DNA of 64,000 nt from Blautia wexlerae DSM 19850 (GTDB lineage: Bacteria > Bacillota > Clostridia > Lachnospirales > Lachnospiraceae): positions 2,614,501 to 2,678,500 of the forward strand of contig NZ_CP102267.1 in the NCBI RefSeq assembly GCF_025148125.1. Direction: 5' to 3'. A program made the position numbers and the translations under genes. This document shows, piece after piece, positions 34,906 to 43,529 of the stretch (positions within the stretch are counted from its first letter, which is position 1; the number at the start of each line of letters is the position of its first letter). The notes below the pieces were generated by a model, which was not told the DNA's origin, ran no database searches, and was given only the letters and a program-made list of their open reading frames with translations.

Positions 34906-37900
34906 ATGGCAAATTTACGGGACACCGTAAAAGACTATCAAGAAGAATTAAGGGACGGTATCGCTTGGGTGGCGTTTTGGAAAACGGGACGTTCTTGGAA
35001 CGCGGAATATTTCCACCTTGAAATGGGCGATATTCTCTACCCGGAGGACAGAAGCCGCATGGAAGAAATCAAACAGGCTGACCCTGCCGCCGTTGTGGTA
35101 AACGGCTATTATTCCGGCTATCTTGGCGAGGACAGGAACCTTGACGAACTGACCGCCGGGGTGCGCCGCCACTACGAAAACGGATATAGCAATATCGGGG
35201 AATTTATCGAAGCCCACGACGACAGGCTGCCGCCGGAGCTTATCGAGGAAGCAAGAGCCGCCGCCCACGCTGCGGGGCTGCCTTTTTCTGAAAAAGCCTA
35301 CCGGGGCGGCGAAGAACCCGACCCCTATCTATTTGACGGGAGCATGAGCATGGAGGACTACGAGCTTATGCACCGCATGATTGAGAAAGAAAGGAGTGAG
35401 CGCATGGAAGAAACGATTTTAAGCGGGTATCTTTCTAATCTTGGAAAGTACACCGAGGGCAGACCTGCGGGCGAATGGGTATCATTCCCCACGACTGCTG
35501 AACATTTGAAAGAAGTCTTTGACCGTATCGGGATAGACGGCAAAAACTACGGGGAGCTGCACATCACAGAATATCAGTCCTCTATTCCGGGACTGGCAGG
35601 GAAATTGACCGAGCTTGAAAGCCTTGACGAACTGAACTATTTGGGCGAGCTTTTGAAAATGCAGTTTGACGACGACCGGGAAAAATTTGCTGCGGCTATC
35701 ACATACGGCGACCATACAAGGGACTTGCAGGACATTATAAACCTTGCACAAAATCTTGACTGTTACTGGATTTATCCGTCCGTAAAAACCGAGGAAGATT
35801 ACGGGCATTATCTGATTGAAGAACTGGACGAGTTGGAGCTGCCGGAAGAAGCAAAAAACTATTTTCTCTATGAGGAATACGGGCGGGACGCTGCTATCAA
35901 TGACGGGGGCAGATTTACCGAGCAGGGATATATCTACAACAACCGCAACACCTTTACACAGTGGTATGACGGACGGGACGTGCCGGAGGAATATCGGGTA
36001 ACACCGCAGCCGCCAGTACAGGAAAAGGAACAGGCAGACATTGACGCTGCCGCAGCCATACCGACCACTGCCACAGAGCAGCCCCCGGTTCTCCCGATTA
36101 TCCTATCTTCCGAAAAGCCCGCCAACAAAATGAAAGAGATTACCGACCGACTGGAACAGGGCATTTTGGGGATTTATGAAAGCGACCGTTACGCCGACTA
36201 TCTGCGTACTATGTCTAAATTCCATGATTACAGCCTAAACAATACAATCCTTATCGCCATGCAGGGCGGCAACCTTGTAAAAGGCTATAAACAATGGGAA
36301 AAGGAATTTGACCGCCATGTAAAGCCGGGGGAAAAAGCTATCAAGATAATTGCGCCCGCGCCCTTTACCGTTAAGAAACAGGTGGAAAAAATCGACCCGG
36401 ACACGCAAAAGCCTGTTTTCGATAAGAACGGGAAAGCCGTTACCGAGGAAAAGGAAATCCAAATCCCCGCCTTTCGTGTGGTATCTGTTTTTGACGTGTC
36501 GCAGACCGAGGGTAAGGAGTTGCCCGACCTTGGGATAAAGGAGCTTACGGGCGACGTGGAACAGTATCAGGATTTTTTCGCTGCCCTTGAAAAAACTTCC
36601 CCCTTTGCTATGGGATTTGAAGCACTAAGCGGCAGTATAAAAGGACGCTGCAATTATGAGGAAAAGTGTATTCTCATCAACGAGGGCATGGACGAATTGC
36701 AGAATATCAAGACCGCTATCCATGAAATTGCCCATGCGACACTCCATGACATAGACAAAGACGCGCCGGAACGTCCCGACCGTCGCACCCGCGAGGTACA
36801 GGCAGAAAGCGTCGCCTATGCCGTTTGCCAACACTACGGGCTTGATACGTCGGACTATTCCTTTGGATATATCGCCGGGTGGAGCAGCGGAAAAGAACTT
36901 GCAGAACTGAAAGGCTCTCTTGAAACAATCCGCAGCACCGCCGCAAGTCTGATTGATACCATAGACGGACATTTTGCAGAAATCCAAAAGGCACAGGATA
37001 AGGAACAGACCACCGAACAGGCACAGACCCCACAGGAAGCTACCATACAGCCCGAAGCAGAAGCAGCCGCGCCGGAGCTTCCCGAAGAAACAGCCCCGGT
37101 ACAGGAAAAAGAAGCACAGACCGAGCCGGAAGCTGATACAGGCGCAAGCAGCGAAGCACCACAGCCGGAACAAGCTGCACCCGCCGCACCTTATTACACA
37201 ATCAACGAAGCTGCCGCCAAACGTGCAAAGGACGCAAACAGTTTTTCCGATTATAAGCAAGGCAGCGCGACGGCTGAATACAGGCACTATGTAGATGAAG
37301 CCGTACAGCTTGCAGAAAGGCAGAAACAGCGGGTAGACCCGATGTACCATGAGAAAATCGACAGCCTGCTTGACACCTACGCCCGGAAACTGGCGGCGAA
37401 CATGAACAAAGGCTATGAGATTGACGCGCGTGTTCCCTCTATCCTCATTGCGGGCGGCTCTAACTTCCCCACAAGGAAGAAAGAAAAGCAGAACGCAGCC
37501 CGCGACAGCAATTACCGGGAATGGCAGGACATACAAGGACTTCTTGATAAAATCCGCAGTACCGGCATGGGCGGTATCAGTGCAGACGACCCGCAGGCAG
37601 TACAGAAGTTAGAAAAGAAACTGGAAAGCCTTGAAAAATCACAGGAAACCATGAAAGCCGTAAACGCCTATTACCGTAAGCACAAGACCCTTGACGGCTG
37701 CCCGCATTTGTTGCCGGAACAGCTTGAAAAATTAAAAGCGGACATGGCGAGCAGTTGGCATTTGGGGGACAAGCCCTTTGCGACTTGGGCGTTATCCAAC
37801 AACAGCGCGGAAATCCGGCGCGTGAAAGACCGTATCAAATCCCTTTCACAGCAAAAAGAAATCGGTTTTGTGGGTTGGGAATTCGACGGCGGCAAGGTGG

Positions 37901-38778
37901 AAGCAAACACCGAAGCGAACCGTCTGCAAATCTTCTTTGAGGATAAGCCGGACGAAGCTACGCGGGAAGCCTTAAAAAGCAACGGCTTCCGTTGGTCGCC
38001 AAAAGCCGGGGCATGGCAGCGGCAGCTTACCAGTAACGCCTATTATGCGGCTGATTATGTCAAGGCGATTGCACCTCTTACCGGGGAAAAGCCTACCGAG
38101 TTACAGCGGGCGCATATCCGGGCGCAAAAGGTAGCTGCACAGGAACAATTCGCACAAGGGCAGCCGGAGCAGGAAGCCCCACAGGATAAAGACACCTTTT
38201 CCATTTATCAGATAAAAGGCGGGGACGAAACAAGGGACTTGCGTTTTGAGCCTTACGACCGTCTGATTGCCGCCGGACACCGGGTAGACGCGAAAAACTA
38301 TACACTTGTCTATTCCGCACCTCTTACGCCGGGGACTTCCCTTGAAGATATTTACACCCGCTTTAATATCGACCACCCGAAAGATTTTAAGGGACACAGC
38401 CTTTCCGTTTCCGACGTGGTGGTACTTCATCAGAACGGACAGGACACCGCCCACTATGTAGACAGCTTCGGTTATAAGGACGTGCCGGAGTTTTTGCAGC
38501 CGGAAAATTATCTGAAAGCTGCCGAACAGACCACCGAGCAGAATTACAACATGATTGACGGGCAGATAAACAACACCCCGACCGCTACGGAACTGGAAGA
38601 AAAAGCAAAAGCCGGAGGACAGATTTCCCTTGCAGAATACGCCGAAGCCCTCAAAGCAGAAAAGAAACAGGCAGAGCCGGAGAAAAAGTCCTCTATCCGG
38701 GCGCAGCTTAAAGCAGCGAAAGAACAGGCACCGAAGAAACAGGCAAGACAGAAAACACAGGATTTGGAAAGGAGCTGA
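34906..38778 (+). CDS. 1290-residue multidomain anti-restriction protein (ArdA + ArdC-type + YodL)
   Basis: An N-terminal domain of unknown type (AFWKTGRSWNAEYFHLEMGD, residues 20-130) is followed by an ArdA-like domain (about 165-360: GYLSNLGKYTEGRPAGEW, DRIGIDGKNYGELHITEY, YFLYEEYGRDAAIN). Next comes an ArdC-type DNA-binding region (about 410-545: DYLRTMSKFHDYSLNNTILI, PAPFTVKKQV) with the metallopeptidase motif HEIAHATLHD (H606, E607, H610). A Glu/Gln/Pro-rich linker leads to a helical region, and a YodL domain (about 1085-1200: YDRLIAAGHRVDAKNYTLVY) sits near the end. ArdA mimics DNA and blocks type I restriction enzymes; ArdC protects incoming single strands. The fusion would protect the ICE on entering a new host. 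Domain borders are by eye. Confidence 0.8.
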   Translation: MANLRDTVKDYQEELRDGIAWVAFWKTGRSWNAEYFHLEMGDILYPEDRSRMEEIKQADPAAVVVNGYYSGYLGEDRNLDELTAGVRRHYENGYSNIGEFIEAHDDRLPPELIEEARAAAHAAGLPFSEKAYRGGEEPDPYLFDGSMSMEDYELMHRMIEKERSERMEETILSGYLSNLGKYTEGRPAGEWVSFPTTAEHLKEVFDRIGIDGKNYGELHITEYQSSIPGLAGKLTELESLDELNYLGELLKMQFDDDREKFAAAITYGDHTRDLQDIINLAQNLDCYWIYPSVKTEEDYGHYLIEELDELELPEEAKNYFLYEEYGRDAAINDGGRFTEQGYIYNNRNTFTQWYDGRDVPEEYRVTPQPPVQEKEQADIDAAAAIPTTATEQPPVLPIILSSEKPANKMKEITDRLEQGILGIYESDRYADYLRTMSKFHDYSLNNTILIAMQGGNLVKGYKQWEKEFDRHVKPGEKAIKIIAPAPFTVKKQVEKIDPDTQKPVFDKNGKAVTEEKEIQIPAFRVVSVFDVSQTEGKELPDLGIKELTGDVEQYQDFFAALEKTSPFAMGFEALSGSIKGRCNYEEKCILINEGMDELQNIKTAIHEIAHATLHDIDKDAPERPDRRTREVQAESVAYAVCQHYGLDTSDYSFGYIAGWSSGKELAELKGSLETIRSTAASLIDTIDGHFAEIQKAQDKEQTTEQAQTPQEATIQPEAEAAAPELPEETAPVQEKEAQTEPEADTGASSEAPQPEQAAPAAPYYTINEAAAKRAKDANSFSDYKQGSATAEYRHYVDEAVQLAERQKQRVDPMYHEKIDSLLDTYARKLAANMNKGYEIDARVPSILIAGGSNFPTRKKEKQNAARDSNYREWQDIQGLLDKIRSTGMGGISADDPQAVQKLEKKLESLEKSQETMKAVNAYYRKHKTLDGCPHLLPEQLEKLKADMASSWHLGDKPFATWALSNNSAEIRRVKDRIKSLSQQKEIGFVGWEFDGGKVEANTEANRLQIFFEDKPDEATREALKSNGFRWSPKAGAWQRQLTSNAYYAADYVKAIAPLTGEKPTELQRAHIRAQKVAAQEQFAQGQPEQEAPQDKDTFSIYQIKGGDETRDLRFEPYDRLIAAGHRVDAKNYTLVYSAPLTPGTSLEDIYTRFNIDHPKDFKGHSLSVSDVVVLHQNGQDTAHYVDSFGYKDVPEFLQPENYLKAAEQTTEQNYNMIDGQINNTPTATELEEKAKAGGQISLAEYAEALKAEKKQAEPEKKSSIRAQLKAAKEQAPKKQARQKTQDLERS

Positions 38779-38781
38779 CCT

Positions 38782-39726
38782 ATGAAGTTACAAAAATTTG
38801 AAAATGTGGACGTTATTGCTTCCCTTGAAGCCATAATGAAACAGAACACCGCTTTTTATCAGAGCGATTTTGACATAGACAAACAGATTTTGCGGAAAGC
38901 GGCGGTAAGCCTTATCCCGGAGGACAAACGGCTTTTGTGGTTTTCCCGCCCGTCCGGGACGTGCTGCTTCCGGGAACGGGACGTTTTTCTAAAGGACACA
39001 AGGCAGCATAATACATGGCGGTTTTACGGGGAACAGACCCGCGATACTATCCTTGCCTATGCGGTGGAACTGACAGGCACAGAGCAGGAAAAAATCAAGG
39101 GCAATCTTTATGAACTGGATTATTTGCAGCATTTCCGGGAAGTAATCGAAAAATCAATCCCTGCCGACAACTACACGCTGATTTATGAGCATGGGGAGCT
39201 GACAAAGCCTGCCGGACAATATTTTGACGGGGACACTGACCCGCAACTTGGAAAGTTTATACGTTTTGAAGCACAGCCAAACGACCCGGAAGCCTTAAAA
39301 AGCCTTTTGAGGGAACAGCAGAAAAAACGAACACCGCATACGCAGAGGGATTTTCAGTTACATATCGCCGCCCTGCATGATAGACAGATTGAAACAGAAG
39401 CCCGCCGGATTGTGGAAAATGTAAAAGGGCTTGGAGAACCGGACAGCCCCGAAAAGACCCATTGTGCGGTAGAACTTTCTCCCTACTTTGTTCCACTGGC
39501 AACGGATAAGGATATGGAACGGCTGCTTTCCATGCTCCCTTACAAAAGCCTTTCCTTATCTACGTTGGAGGGCAGGCATGGAGTTTATGCGCTGATAGAT
39601 AAAAGCGAGAGGAATAAAGAGATGAAACAGTCCCCTCCCTCTGTCCGGGCGCAGTTACAAACAGAAAAATCCCCAAAAGTCCCGAAAAAGACAGCAAAAT
39701 CAAAACATCACGAATTGGAGGTATGA
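38782..39726 (+). CDS. conserved ICE protein of unknown function
   Basis: 314 residues, no signal peptide or membrane helix. It begins KLQKFENVDVIASLEAIMKQ and has a globular middle (LLWFSRPSGTCCFRERDVFL, WRFYGEQTRDTILAYAVEL, YTLIYEHGELTKPAGQYF). The C-terminal 40 residues are basic and Ser/Lys/Pro-rich. It starts three bases after the anti-restriction gene, so they are co-expressed. I recognise the placement from Tn1549-like elements but no domain. Confidence 0.7.
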   Translation: MKLQKFENVDVIASLEAIMKQNTAFYQSDFDIDKQILRKAAVSLIPEDKRLLWFSRPSGTCCFRERDVFLKDTRQHNTWRFYGEQTRDTILAYAVELTGTEQEKIKGNLYELDYLQHFREVIEKSIPADNYTLIYEHGELTKPAGQYFDGDTDPQLGKFIRFEAQPNDPEALKSLLREQQKKRTPHTQRDFQLHIAALHDRQIETEARRIVENVKGLGEPDSPEKTHCAVELSPYFVPLATDKDMERLLSMLPYKSLSLSTLEGRHGVYALIDKSERNKEMKQSPPSVRAQLQTEKSPKVPKKTAKSKHHELEV

Positions 39727-39728
39727 GC

Positions 39729-39935
39729 ATGATTAGACTGACCGTTGAAGAAATGAACCTGTTGAGTATTTACCATGAGGGAAGCAAAGCACAGCTTATG
39801 GAAAATATGACGGCTGCGCTGCCGTTCATGGACGAGGATATGCGCCCCTTTGCAGAACGCACCTTACAGAAAATTTCCCCGCTAACAGAAAACGAGTATG
39901 CGGAGCTTGCCATTTTCGCCGCTGATGAAGTATGA
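39729..39935 (+). CDS. transposon-transfer assisting family protein (TTRAP-like)
   Basis: 68 residues, acidic: IRLTVEEMNLLSIYHEGSKA then NMTAALPFMDEDMRPFAERT and PLTENEYAELAIF. This matches the small putative transfer-assisting proteins of Tn1549-like elements. The ATG at 39729 is seven bases after GGAGG; one at 39723 is too close. ATGA overlap with the next gene. Confidence 0.75.
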   Translation: MIRLTVEEMNLLSIYHEGSKAQLMENMTAALPFMDEDMRPFAERTLQKISPLTENEYAELAIFAADEV

Positions 39936-40297
39936 CCGGGGGTAAGCGGCTTACGCCGCCACAGAGCCGAAAAGTCAACAGCCTTGTAAAAAAGGAGTGC
40001 TGCAACTGCGAGCGCGGACACTGTATCTTACTGGACGACGGGGAGGAATGTGTCTGCCCGCAGCTCATTTCCTGTTCGCTTTTATGCAAGTGGTTTCAAA
40101 TTGCCGTACTTCCTCTTGATAAGCTACTGTATGCAGAGCTTTTCAAGACAGAGGACAAAAAGCGTTGTACCGAGTGCGGCACGTTCTTTGTATCAAAATC
40201 GAACAGCGTCAAATACTGCCCGGACTGCCGGAAGCGGATTACCCGCAGACAGGCAGCCGAGCGCATGAGGAAACGGCGTGCGGCGGTTACGCGATAA
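39932..40297 (+). CDS. cysteine-rich VLP-type small protein
   Basis: 121 residues. N-terminal cysteines in KKECCNCERGHCILLDDGEE and CVCPQLISCSLLCKWF match the cysteine-rich VLP domain; a C-terminal zinc-ribbon-like CTECGTFFVSKSNSVKYCPDC is followed by a basic tail. Coupled by ATGA to the gene before it. Probably a metal-binding nucleic-acid protein. The last 12 bases lie within repeat copy 2. Confidence 0.75.
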   Translation: MTGGKRLTPPQSRKVNSLVKKECCNCERGHCILLDDGEECVCPQLISCSLLCKWFQIAVLPLDKLLYAELFKTEDKKRCTECGTFFVSKSNSVKYCPDCRKRITRRQAAERMRKRRAAVTR

Positions 40298-40397
40298 GGG
40301 CAAAAAAAGCCTTGATTTACAGGGCATAAATGACGTGAAACTGGCATAGGCGATACAGAATACCTTTTCCCTTAAAATGGGGGTTCTACTGCGTAAC
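40286..40397 (+). repeat. 112-nt direct repeat, copy 2
   Basis: Same length as 21462-21573, sharing TAAGGGCAAA, AGCCTTGATTTA, ATACCTTTTCCCT and TTCTACTGCGTAAC at matching positions, with divergent stretches between. Here no gene follows in the same direction; a strong terminator and a minus-strand operon follow instead. Confidence 0.75.
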
Positions 40398-40416
40398 ATT
40401 TTAAAATCAGTACCTA

Positions 40417-40470
40417 TAAAAGAACAGGGTGCGGGAGGTCATTACTGGCTTCCTGCGCCCTGTTCTTTTT
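40417..40470. terminator. bidirectional terminator between converging ICE operons
   Basis: AAAAGAACAGGGTGCGGGAG pairs with CTTCCTGCGCCCTGTTCTTT with mostly G-U exceptions; A-run and T-run flank the 20-bp stem. It separates the plus-strand transfer operon from the minus-strand mobilisation operon. Confidence 0.85.
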
Positions 40471-40831
40471 GTGTCTGACTGTCTTTATCCTGCATTTCCG
40501 GCTTCGGCTGTAATTCTTTTTCTATCCGGTTCCGGTAATGGGTTTTCCTGCGGTAAAAATATTTTGTTACTTCCTGTTCCGGCAGCCATATCCCCGCAGC
40601 TTCTATCCGTTCCATAACAGCGGCAACGATTTCCCGGTTGTTGTACTTATGCGGCTCCTGTCCCTTTTCTATCCAAAGACGGCGGTATTCCTCATAAAGC
40701 CATGTACTGATAGTTTCTTTCTGCCGTTGCTTCAAATGCCGGAACTGCTTATCTGTCCGCAGCAGCTTCCCGTCTACCTTTTTATGATTTTTTGTCCCGA
40801 TTTCTTTTTTCCTCTCTTTCCATTTCTTCAA
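40442..40831 (-). CDS. small basic ICE protein of unknown function
   Basis: 129 residues, rich in Lys, Arg and Glu (KKWKERKKEIGTKNHKKVDG, then STWLYEEYRRLWIEKGQEPH, IWLPEQEVTKYFYRRKTHYR). The middle looks helical and could bind DNA. It overlaps the upstream helix-turn-helix gene by 50 bases, which makes the exact start uncertain. No domain recognised. Its end lies in the bidirectional terminator. Confidence 0.55.
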   Translation of the reverse strand: MKKWKERKKEIGTKNHKKVDGKLLRTDKQFRHLKQRQKETISTWLYEEYRRLWIEKGQEPHKYNNREIVAAVMERIEAAGIWLPEQEVTKYFYRRKTHYRNRIEKELQPKPEMQDKDSQTQKEQGAGSQ

Positions 40832-41051
40832 GGGGAAACTGGGGGAGGGCTTCTATCAGCTTCATTGTGATATACTGGCGCATATCTTCATCAATTTCCA
40901 GTTTGAATGTTCCGTCCGGCTGACGTTTCTTTACAGTTGCCTGCCTGTCGATTTCGTCCTTGTAGCACATAAGCACCTTTTCCACCGCCCATGTTTCTCC
41001 GGTAACGGCGGCGCTTATGGTTTCATAATCGGGTATCGTTTGGTCTGCCAT
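40782..41051 (-). CDS. Orf8-type helix-turn-helix (HTH_16) regulator
   Basis: 89 residues: IPDYETISAAVTGETWAVEK, VLMCYKDEIDRQATVKKRQ, then IDEDMRQYITMKLIEALPQF. This is the small sigma-like helix-turn-helix type found beside conjugation genes (Tn916 Orf8). A relative lies at 49501-49761 in this ICE and another at 61361-61603. Transcribed away from the relaxase operon region with a 60-base gap. Confidence 0.75.
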   Translation of the reverse strand: MADQTIPDYETISAAVTGETWAVEKVLMCYKDEIDRQATVKKRQPDGTFKLEIDEDMRQYITMKLIEALPQFPLEEMEREEKRNRDKKS

Positions 41052-41111
41052 GTTTTCACGCTCCTGTCTATATTGGAATACCTTTATCCTACCACGCTTT
41101 TATAGATATTT

Positions 41112-42461
41112 CTACTGTAAGCGTTCGGTTTCCCTGCCCCGTTCCGGTTCTTTTTCCAGTCTTAAAATACTGTCTATGTTCTGTTTGATAACGTCGTATT
41201 CCTTGACCTGTTTTTTCAGCTTGCCATAATCAGTGTAAAGGGCTTCTTTCTGCGCTTGGAGCTTCCCGTATTCTTCCTGCATGGCGGCAAGATTGGGGAG
41301 CTTGGTAACGCCCGCCGCTTTCAATGCCTTTGCCACCGCTTCATGGAGTATCAGACTGCTTTCCTGCTTTGCCCGGTATGTGTCCTTATCCTTTGCCCTG
41401 CGGTATGCTTCATAGACGGTTTTTGTTTTTTGGTAGGTGGTAACGTGCTTCATCAGCACCGCCATGTCTGCAAGACGTTTCTCCACGCTCTTTAATGCGT
41501 CTGCTGTCTTTTCATTTTCCGCATTTATTTCTTCAATCCGGCTGACTAAATCCGCGTACTGCTCAATCTTGTGTTCTGTCAAGAAATTCATAGTTTTTGC
41601 AGCCAGTTTCAGATTATGGATTTTCGCCCACTGTTCATAGCCCCGGCTCTCTTGTGCCTTGATACTACTTTCAATGTCGATAAGCAGCGATACGCCGCGC
41701 TGCTCTTTGGGAGCTTTCGCTGCCTTTGTGTGCTTGCCTGCAATCCGTTCTTTGATTGCTTCCTCTGTATAATCTGCACCGAGGGTTTTTATGCGGGTAA
41801 AGCGTTCCTGTCCGGGAGCGCGGCAGGAGATATATTTTCCCGGCTTTATCTCATAGCCCGCCGCCTGTAACCGCTGCAATAATTCTTCAAAACTTGCTAC
41901 TTGGGGGATAAGTGTATCAACGGCAATTTTTAGCTTGCCTTTCCAACTTGTTCCCGTCTTTTCCGCTTGATATTCTGCATAGCTTTTTCCCTTACTGCCT
42001 TTACCCGGAATGACAACGGACAGCCCGTTTTCCCTGCACAGCTTATCACTTATGTTCCGTATGCCGTAGTAACTGCGCTTATTGGAATTGTACTTATGGT
42101 AGTCAACAAAGTTGACCGCACAAAAAATGATATGGTTATGGATATGCCCTTTGTCTATGTGGGTAGTCAAGACGTATTCATGCTGTCCCTTTGTTACCGC
42201 GTCGGCAAGCTGTTTTCCGATTGTGTGGGCTTTCTCACAGTCCACCTCTCCCGGTTCAAACGATTGTATCAGATGAAAGGCTAAGTTGTTCCCTTTCTGC
42301 CGAGCCTGCGACAAAGTATATTCAAACTCAATATCTGCCGTTTCATAGCTGCACCCAAAGGAGGACACAAGCGTTTTCCCGTCTGTCTTATCCGGGTTTT
42401 GGATATAATCAAGGGCTTTGCTCAACGTGCTTTTAATAGGCTTAATCTTTGTAACCGCCAT
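41112..42461 (-). CDS. MOB_P-type relaxase
   Basis: 449 residues. Nicks oriT and leads the strand into the recipient. The three-histidine metal site is HIDKGHIHNHIIF (H101, H106, H108, H110 region), with the N-terminal domain opening KIKPIKSTLSKALDYIQNPD. The helical C-terminal half (about 250-440) is coiled-coil rich. It overlaps mobC by 40 bases, and the oriT-like repeat lies just upstream of mobC, the classical order oriT-mobC-relaxase. Complete and probably functional. Confidence 0.92.
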   Translation of the reverse strand: MAVTKIKPIKSTLSKALDYIQNPDKTDGKTLVSSFGCSYETADIEFEYTLSQARQKGNNLAFHLIQSFEPGEVDCEKAHTIGKQLADAVTKGQHEYVLTTHIDKGHIHNHIIFCAVNFVDYHKYNSNKRSYYGIRNISDKLCRENGLSVVIPGKGSKGKSYAEYQAEKTGTSWKGKLKIAVDTLIPQVASFEELLQRLQAAGYEIKPGKYISCRAPGQERFTRIKTLGADYTEEAIKERIAGKHTKAAKAPKEQRGVSLLIDIESSIKAQESRGYEQWAKIHNLKLAAKTMNFLTEHKIEQYADLVSRIEEINAENEKTADALKSVEKRLADMAVLMKHVTTYQKTKTVYEAYRRAKDKDTYRAKQESSLILHEAVAKALKAAGVTKLPNLAAMQEEYGKLQAQKEALYTDYGKLKKQVKEYDVIKQNIDSILRLEKEPERGRETERLQ

Positions 42462-42751
42462 ATCTCCGCAAGCACCCCCTTTATTTCCTCTATGTCCTCT
42501 TGGTAGACGCTGCCTGTCGCATTGACACGCTTTGCAATCTGATTGACGTTGACCCCGATTTTCTGTATCTCCGCTGTCATGGCTTTTATGTCGCTATGGT
42601 CTGTCTGAATGATATACCCGTCAATGGCAATCTTGCGAAGATACGCCGCCATATTTTGGGTAGGGACGAGCTTCATTTTCTGTTCAATCAATGCCCGTTC
42701 TTCCTCTGTTACATAGAATTTGATTTGTACTTTTCTTTTGCGTCCGTTCAT
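42422..42751 (-). CDS. mobC: MobC-type relaxosome accessory protein
   Basis: 109 residues. VQIKFYVTEEERALIEQKMK is a ribbon-helix-helix-type start; NMAAYLRKIAIDGYI and IQKIGVNVNQIAKRVNATG are hallmark MobC stretches. The ATG at 42751 follows AAAGGAA; a longer frame to 42817 runs into the oriT-like repeat and was rejected. It likely bends oriT DNA for the relaxase encoded behind it. Confidence 0.88.
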   Translation of the reverse strand: MNGRKRKVQIKFYVTEEERALIEQKMKLVPTQNMAAYLRKIAIDGYIIQTDHSDIKAMTAEIQKIGVNVNQIAKRVNATGSVYQEDIEEIKGVLAEIWRLQRLSLLKAR

Positions 42752-42772
42752 GCAATCGTTCCTTTCCATTCC

Positions 42773-42872
42773 GAGGGTTTGGGACACTTCCCAACAAGCA
42801 ATTTTTAACCGACGCACCGCAGGGCGGGAGGGCGAAAATACGGAAAAGGGTACTCTTTTCCTATGCTTGCTA
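42773..42872 (-). repeat. oriT: 100-nt oriT-like repeat, copy 2 (probable origin of transfer)
   Basis: Inverted copy of 34694-34793: a 34-base identical block (42839-42872) and a 29-base block (42773-42801) spaced by 37 bases. GGGACACTTCCC replaces the perfect GGGAAACTTCCC palindrome. It lies 22 bases upstream of mobC, where oriT is expected in MOB_P systems. Confidence 0.7.
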
Positions 42873-42950
42873 AGAAAGTTTTTTATCTTTTATGTCCTTA
42901 TTTCCCTCTACGGAGAAAAAACCATTTTGCCGAACTTATGCAAAAGAAAA

Positions 42951-42980
42951 ACGCTGCAATCTCAAAAAAGATTACAACGC
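42951..42980 (-). terminator. terminator after the XRE-type gene
   Basis: CGCTGCAATCT pairs with AGATTACAACG with one mismatch; on the minus strand TTTTTCTTTT follows. Confidence 0.7.
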
Positions 42981-43015
42981 TTCCGAAAATCCATATTCAA
43001 TTTTGCCGGACGTTT

Positions 43016-43369
43016 CTATTTGTCCTCTTTTTCGACTTCTGAAATTTCCTTTGCGGTTGCTGTTACAATCCGTATGCCGTTATCGCTCATATCATCAAGC
43101 AGAGCGTCGAGCTGCCGCCGCTTTGTATCTTTTCCGACGGGCGTATCTAAAAGAAACTGGTCTACGGATATATTGTAACGGAGCATAAGCTCAAAAAAGA
43201 TTTGCAGACTGGGGTGCTGTCCTTTATTCTCAATATTCGCAAGGTAGCGAGGGGAAATATACATTTCATCACTTACCTGTTTGCGGCTTTCCTTGCGTCC
43301 TGTCCGCGCAGCTTTTATCGCTTCTCCAAAGGCTTTGAAGTCATATTTTTCTACTGGTCTTTTTGCCAT
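43016..43369 (-). CDS. XRE-type transcriptional regulator
   Basis: 117 residues. The helix-turn-helix is GRKESRKQVSDEMYISPRYL and ANIENKGQHPSLQIFFELML; the C-terminal 50 residues are acidic. Such genes sit near regulation modules of Tn1549-like ICEs and may repress transfer. Divergent from the helix-turn-helix/two-component cargo, with 160 bases between them that hold the cargo promoter. Confidence 0.85.
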   Translation of the reverse strand: MAKRPVEKYDFKAFGEAIKAARTGRKESRKQVSDEMYISPRYLANIENKGQHPSLQIFFELMLRYNISVDQFLLDTPVGKDTKRRQLDALLDDMSDNGIRIVTATAKEISEVEKEDK

Positions 43370-43464
43370 ATTTATTCACCCAGTTACATTTTACTGTTCC
43401 CCTTTCTTCTTGGATATGTCTATACAGTTCCACTAATTAGCCATAATAATTCATATTTATATAC

Positions 43465-43493
43465 TTGCTATTATTCGTATGTCCGACTATAAT
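43465..43493 (+). promoter_or_regulatory. promoter of the two-component cargo operon
   Basis: TTGCTA (43465-43470), 17 bases, TATAAT (43488-43493). It drives the small helix-turn-helix gene and the two-component system. Confidence 0.75.
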
Positions 43494-43529
43494 TATACTG
43501 ATATGATTTGTAGAAAGGACTTGGGTGTT

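Noticed and set aside
36625..37536. 303-codon minus-strand frame inside the anti-restriction gene
   Set aside because: Antisense of a clear coding region with high G+C; cysteine- and phenylalanine-rich as expected for a shadow frame.
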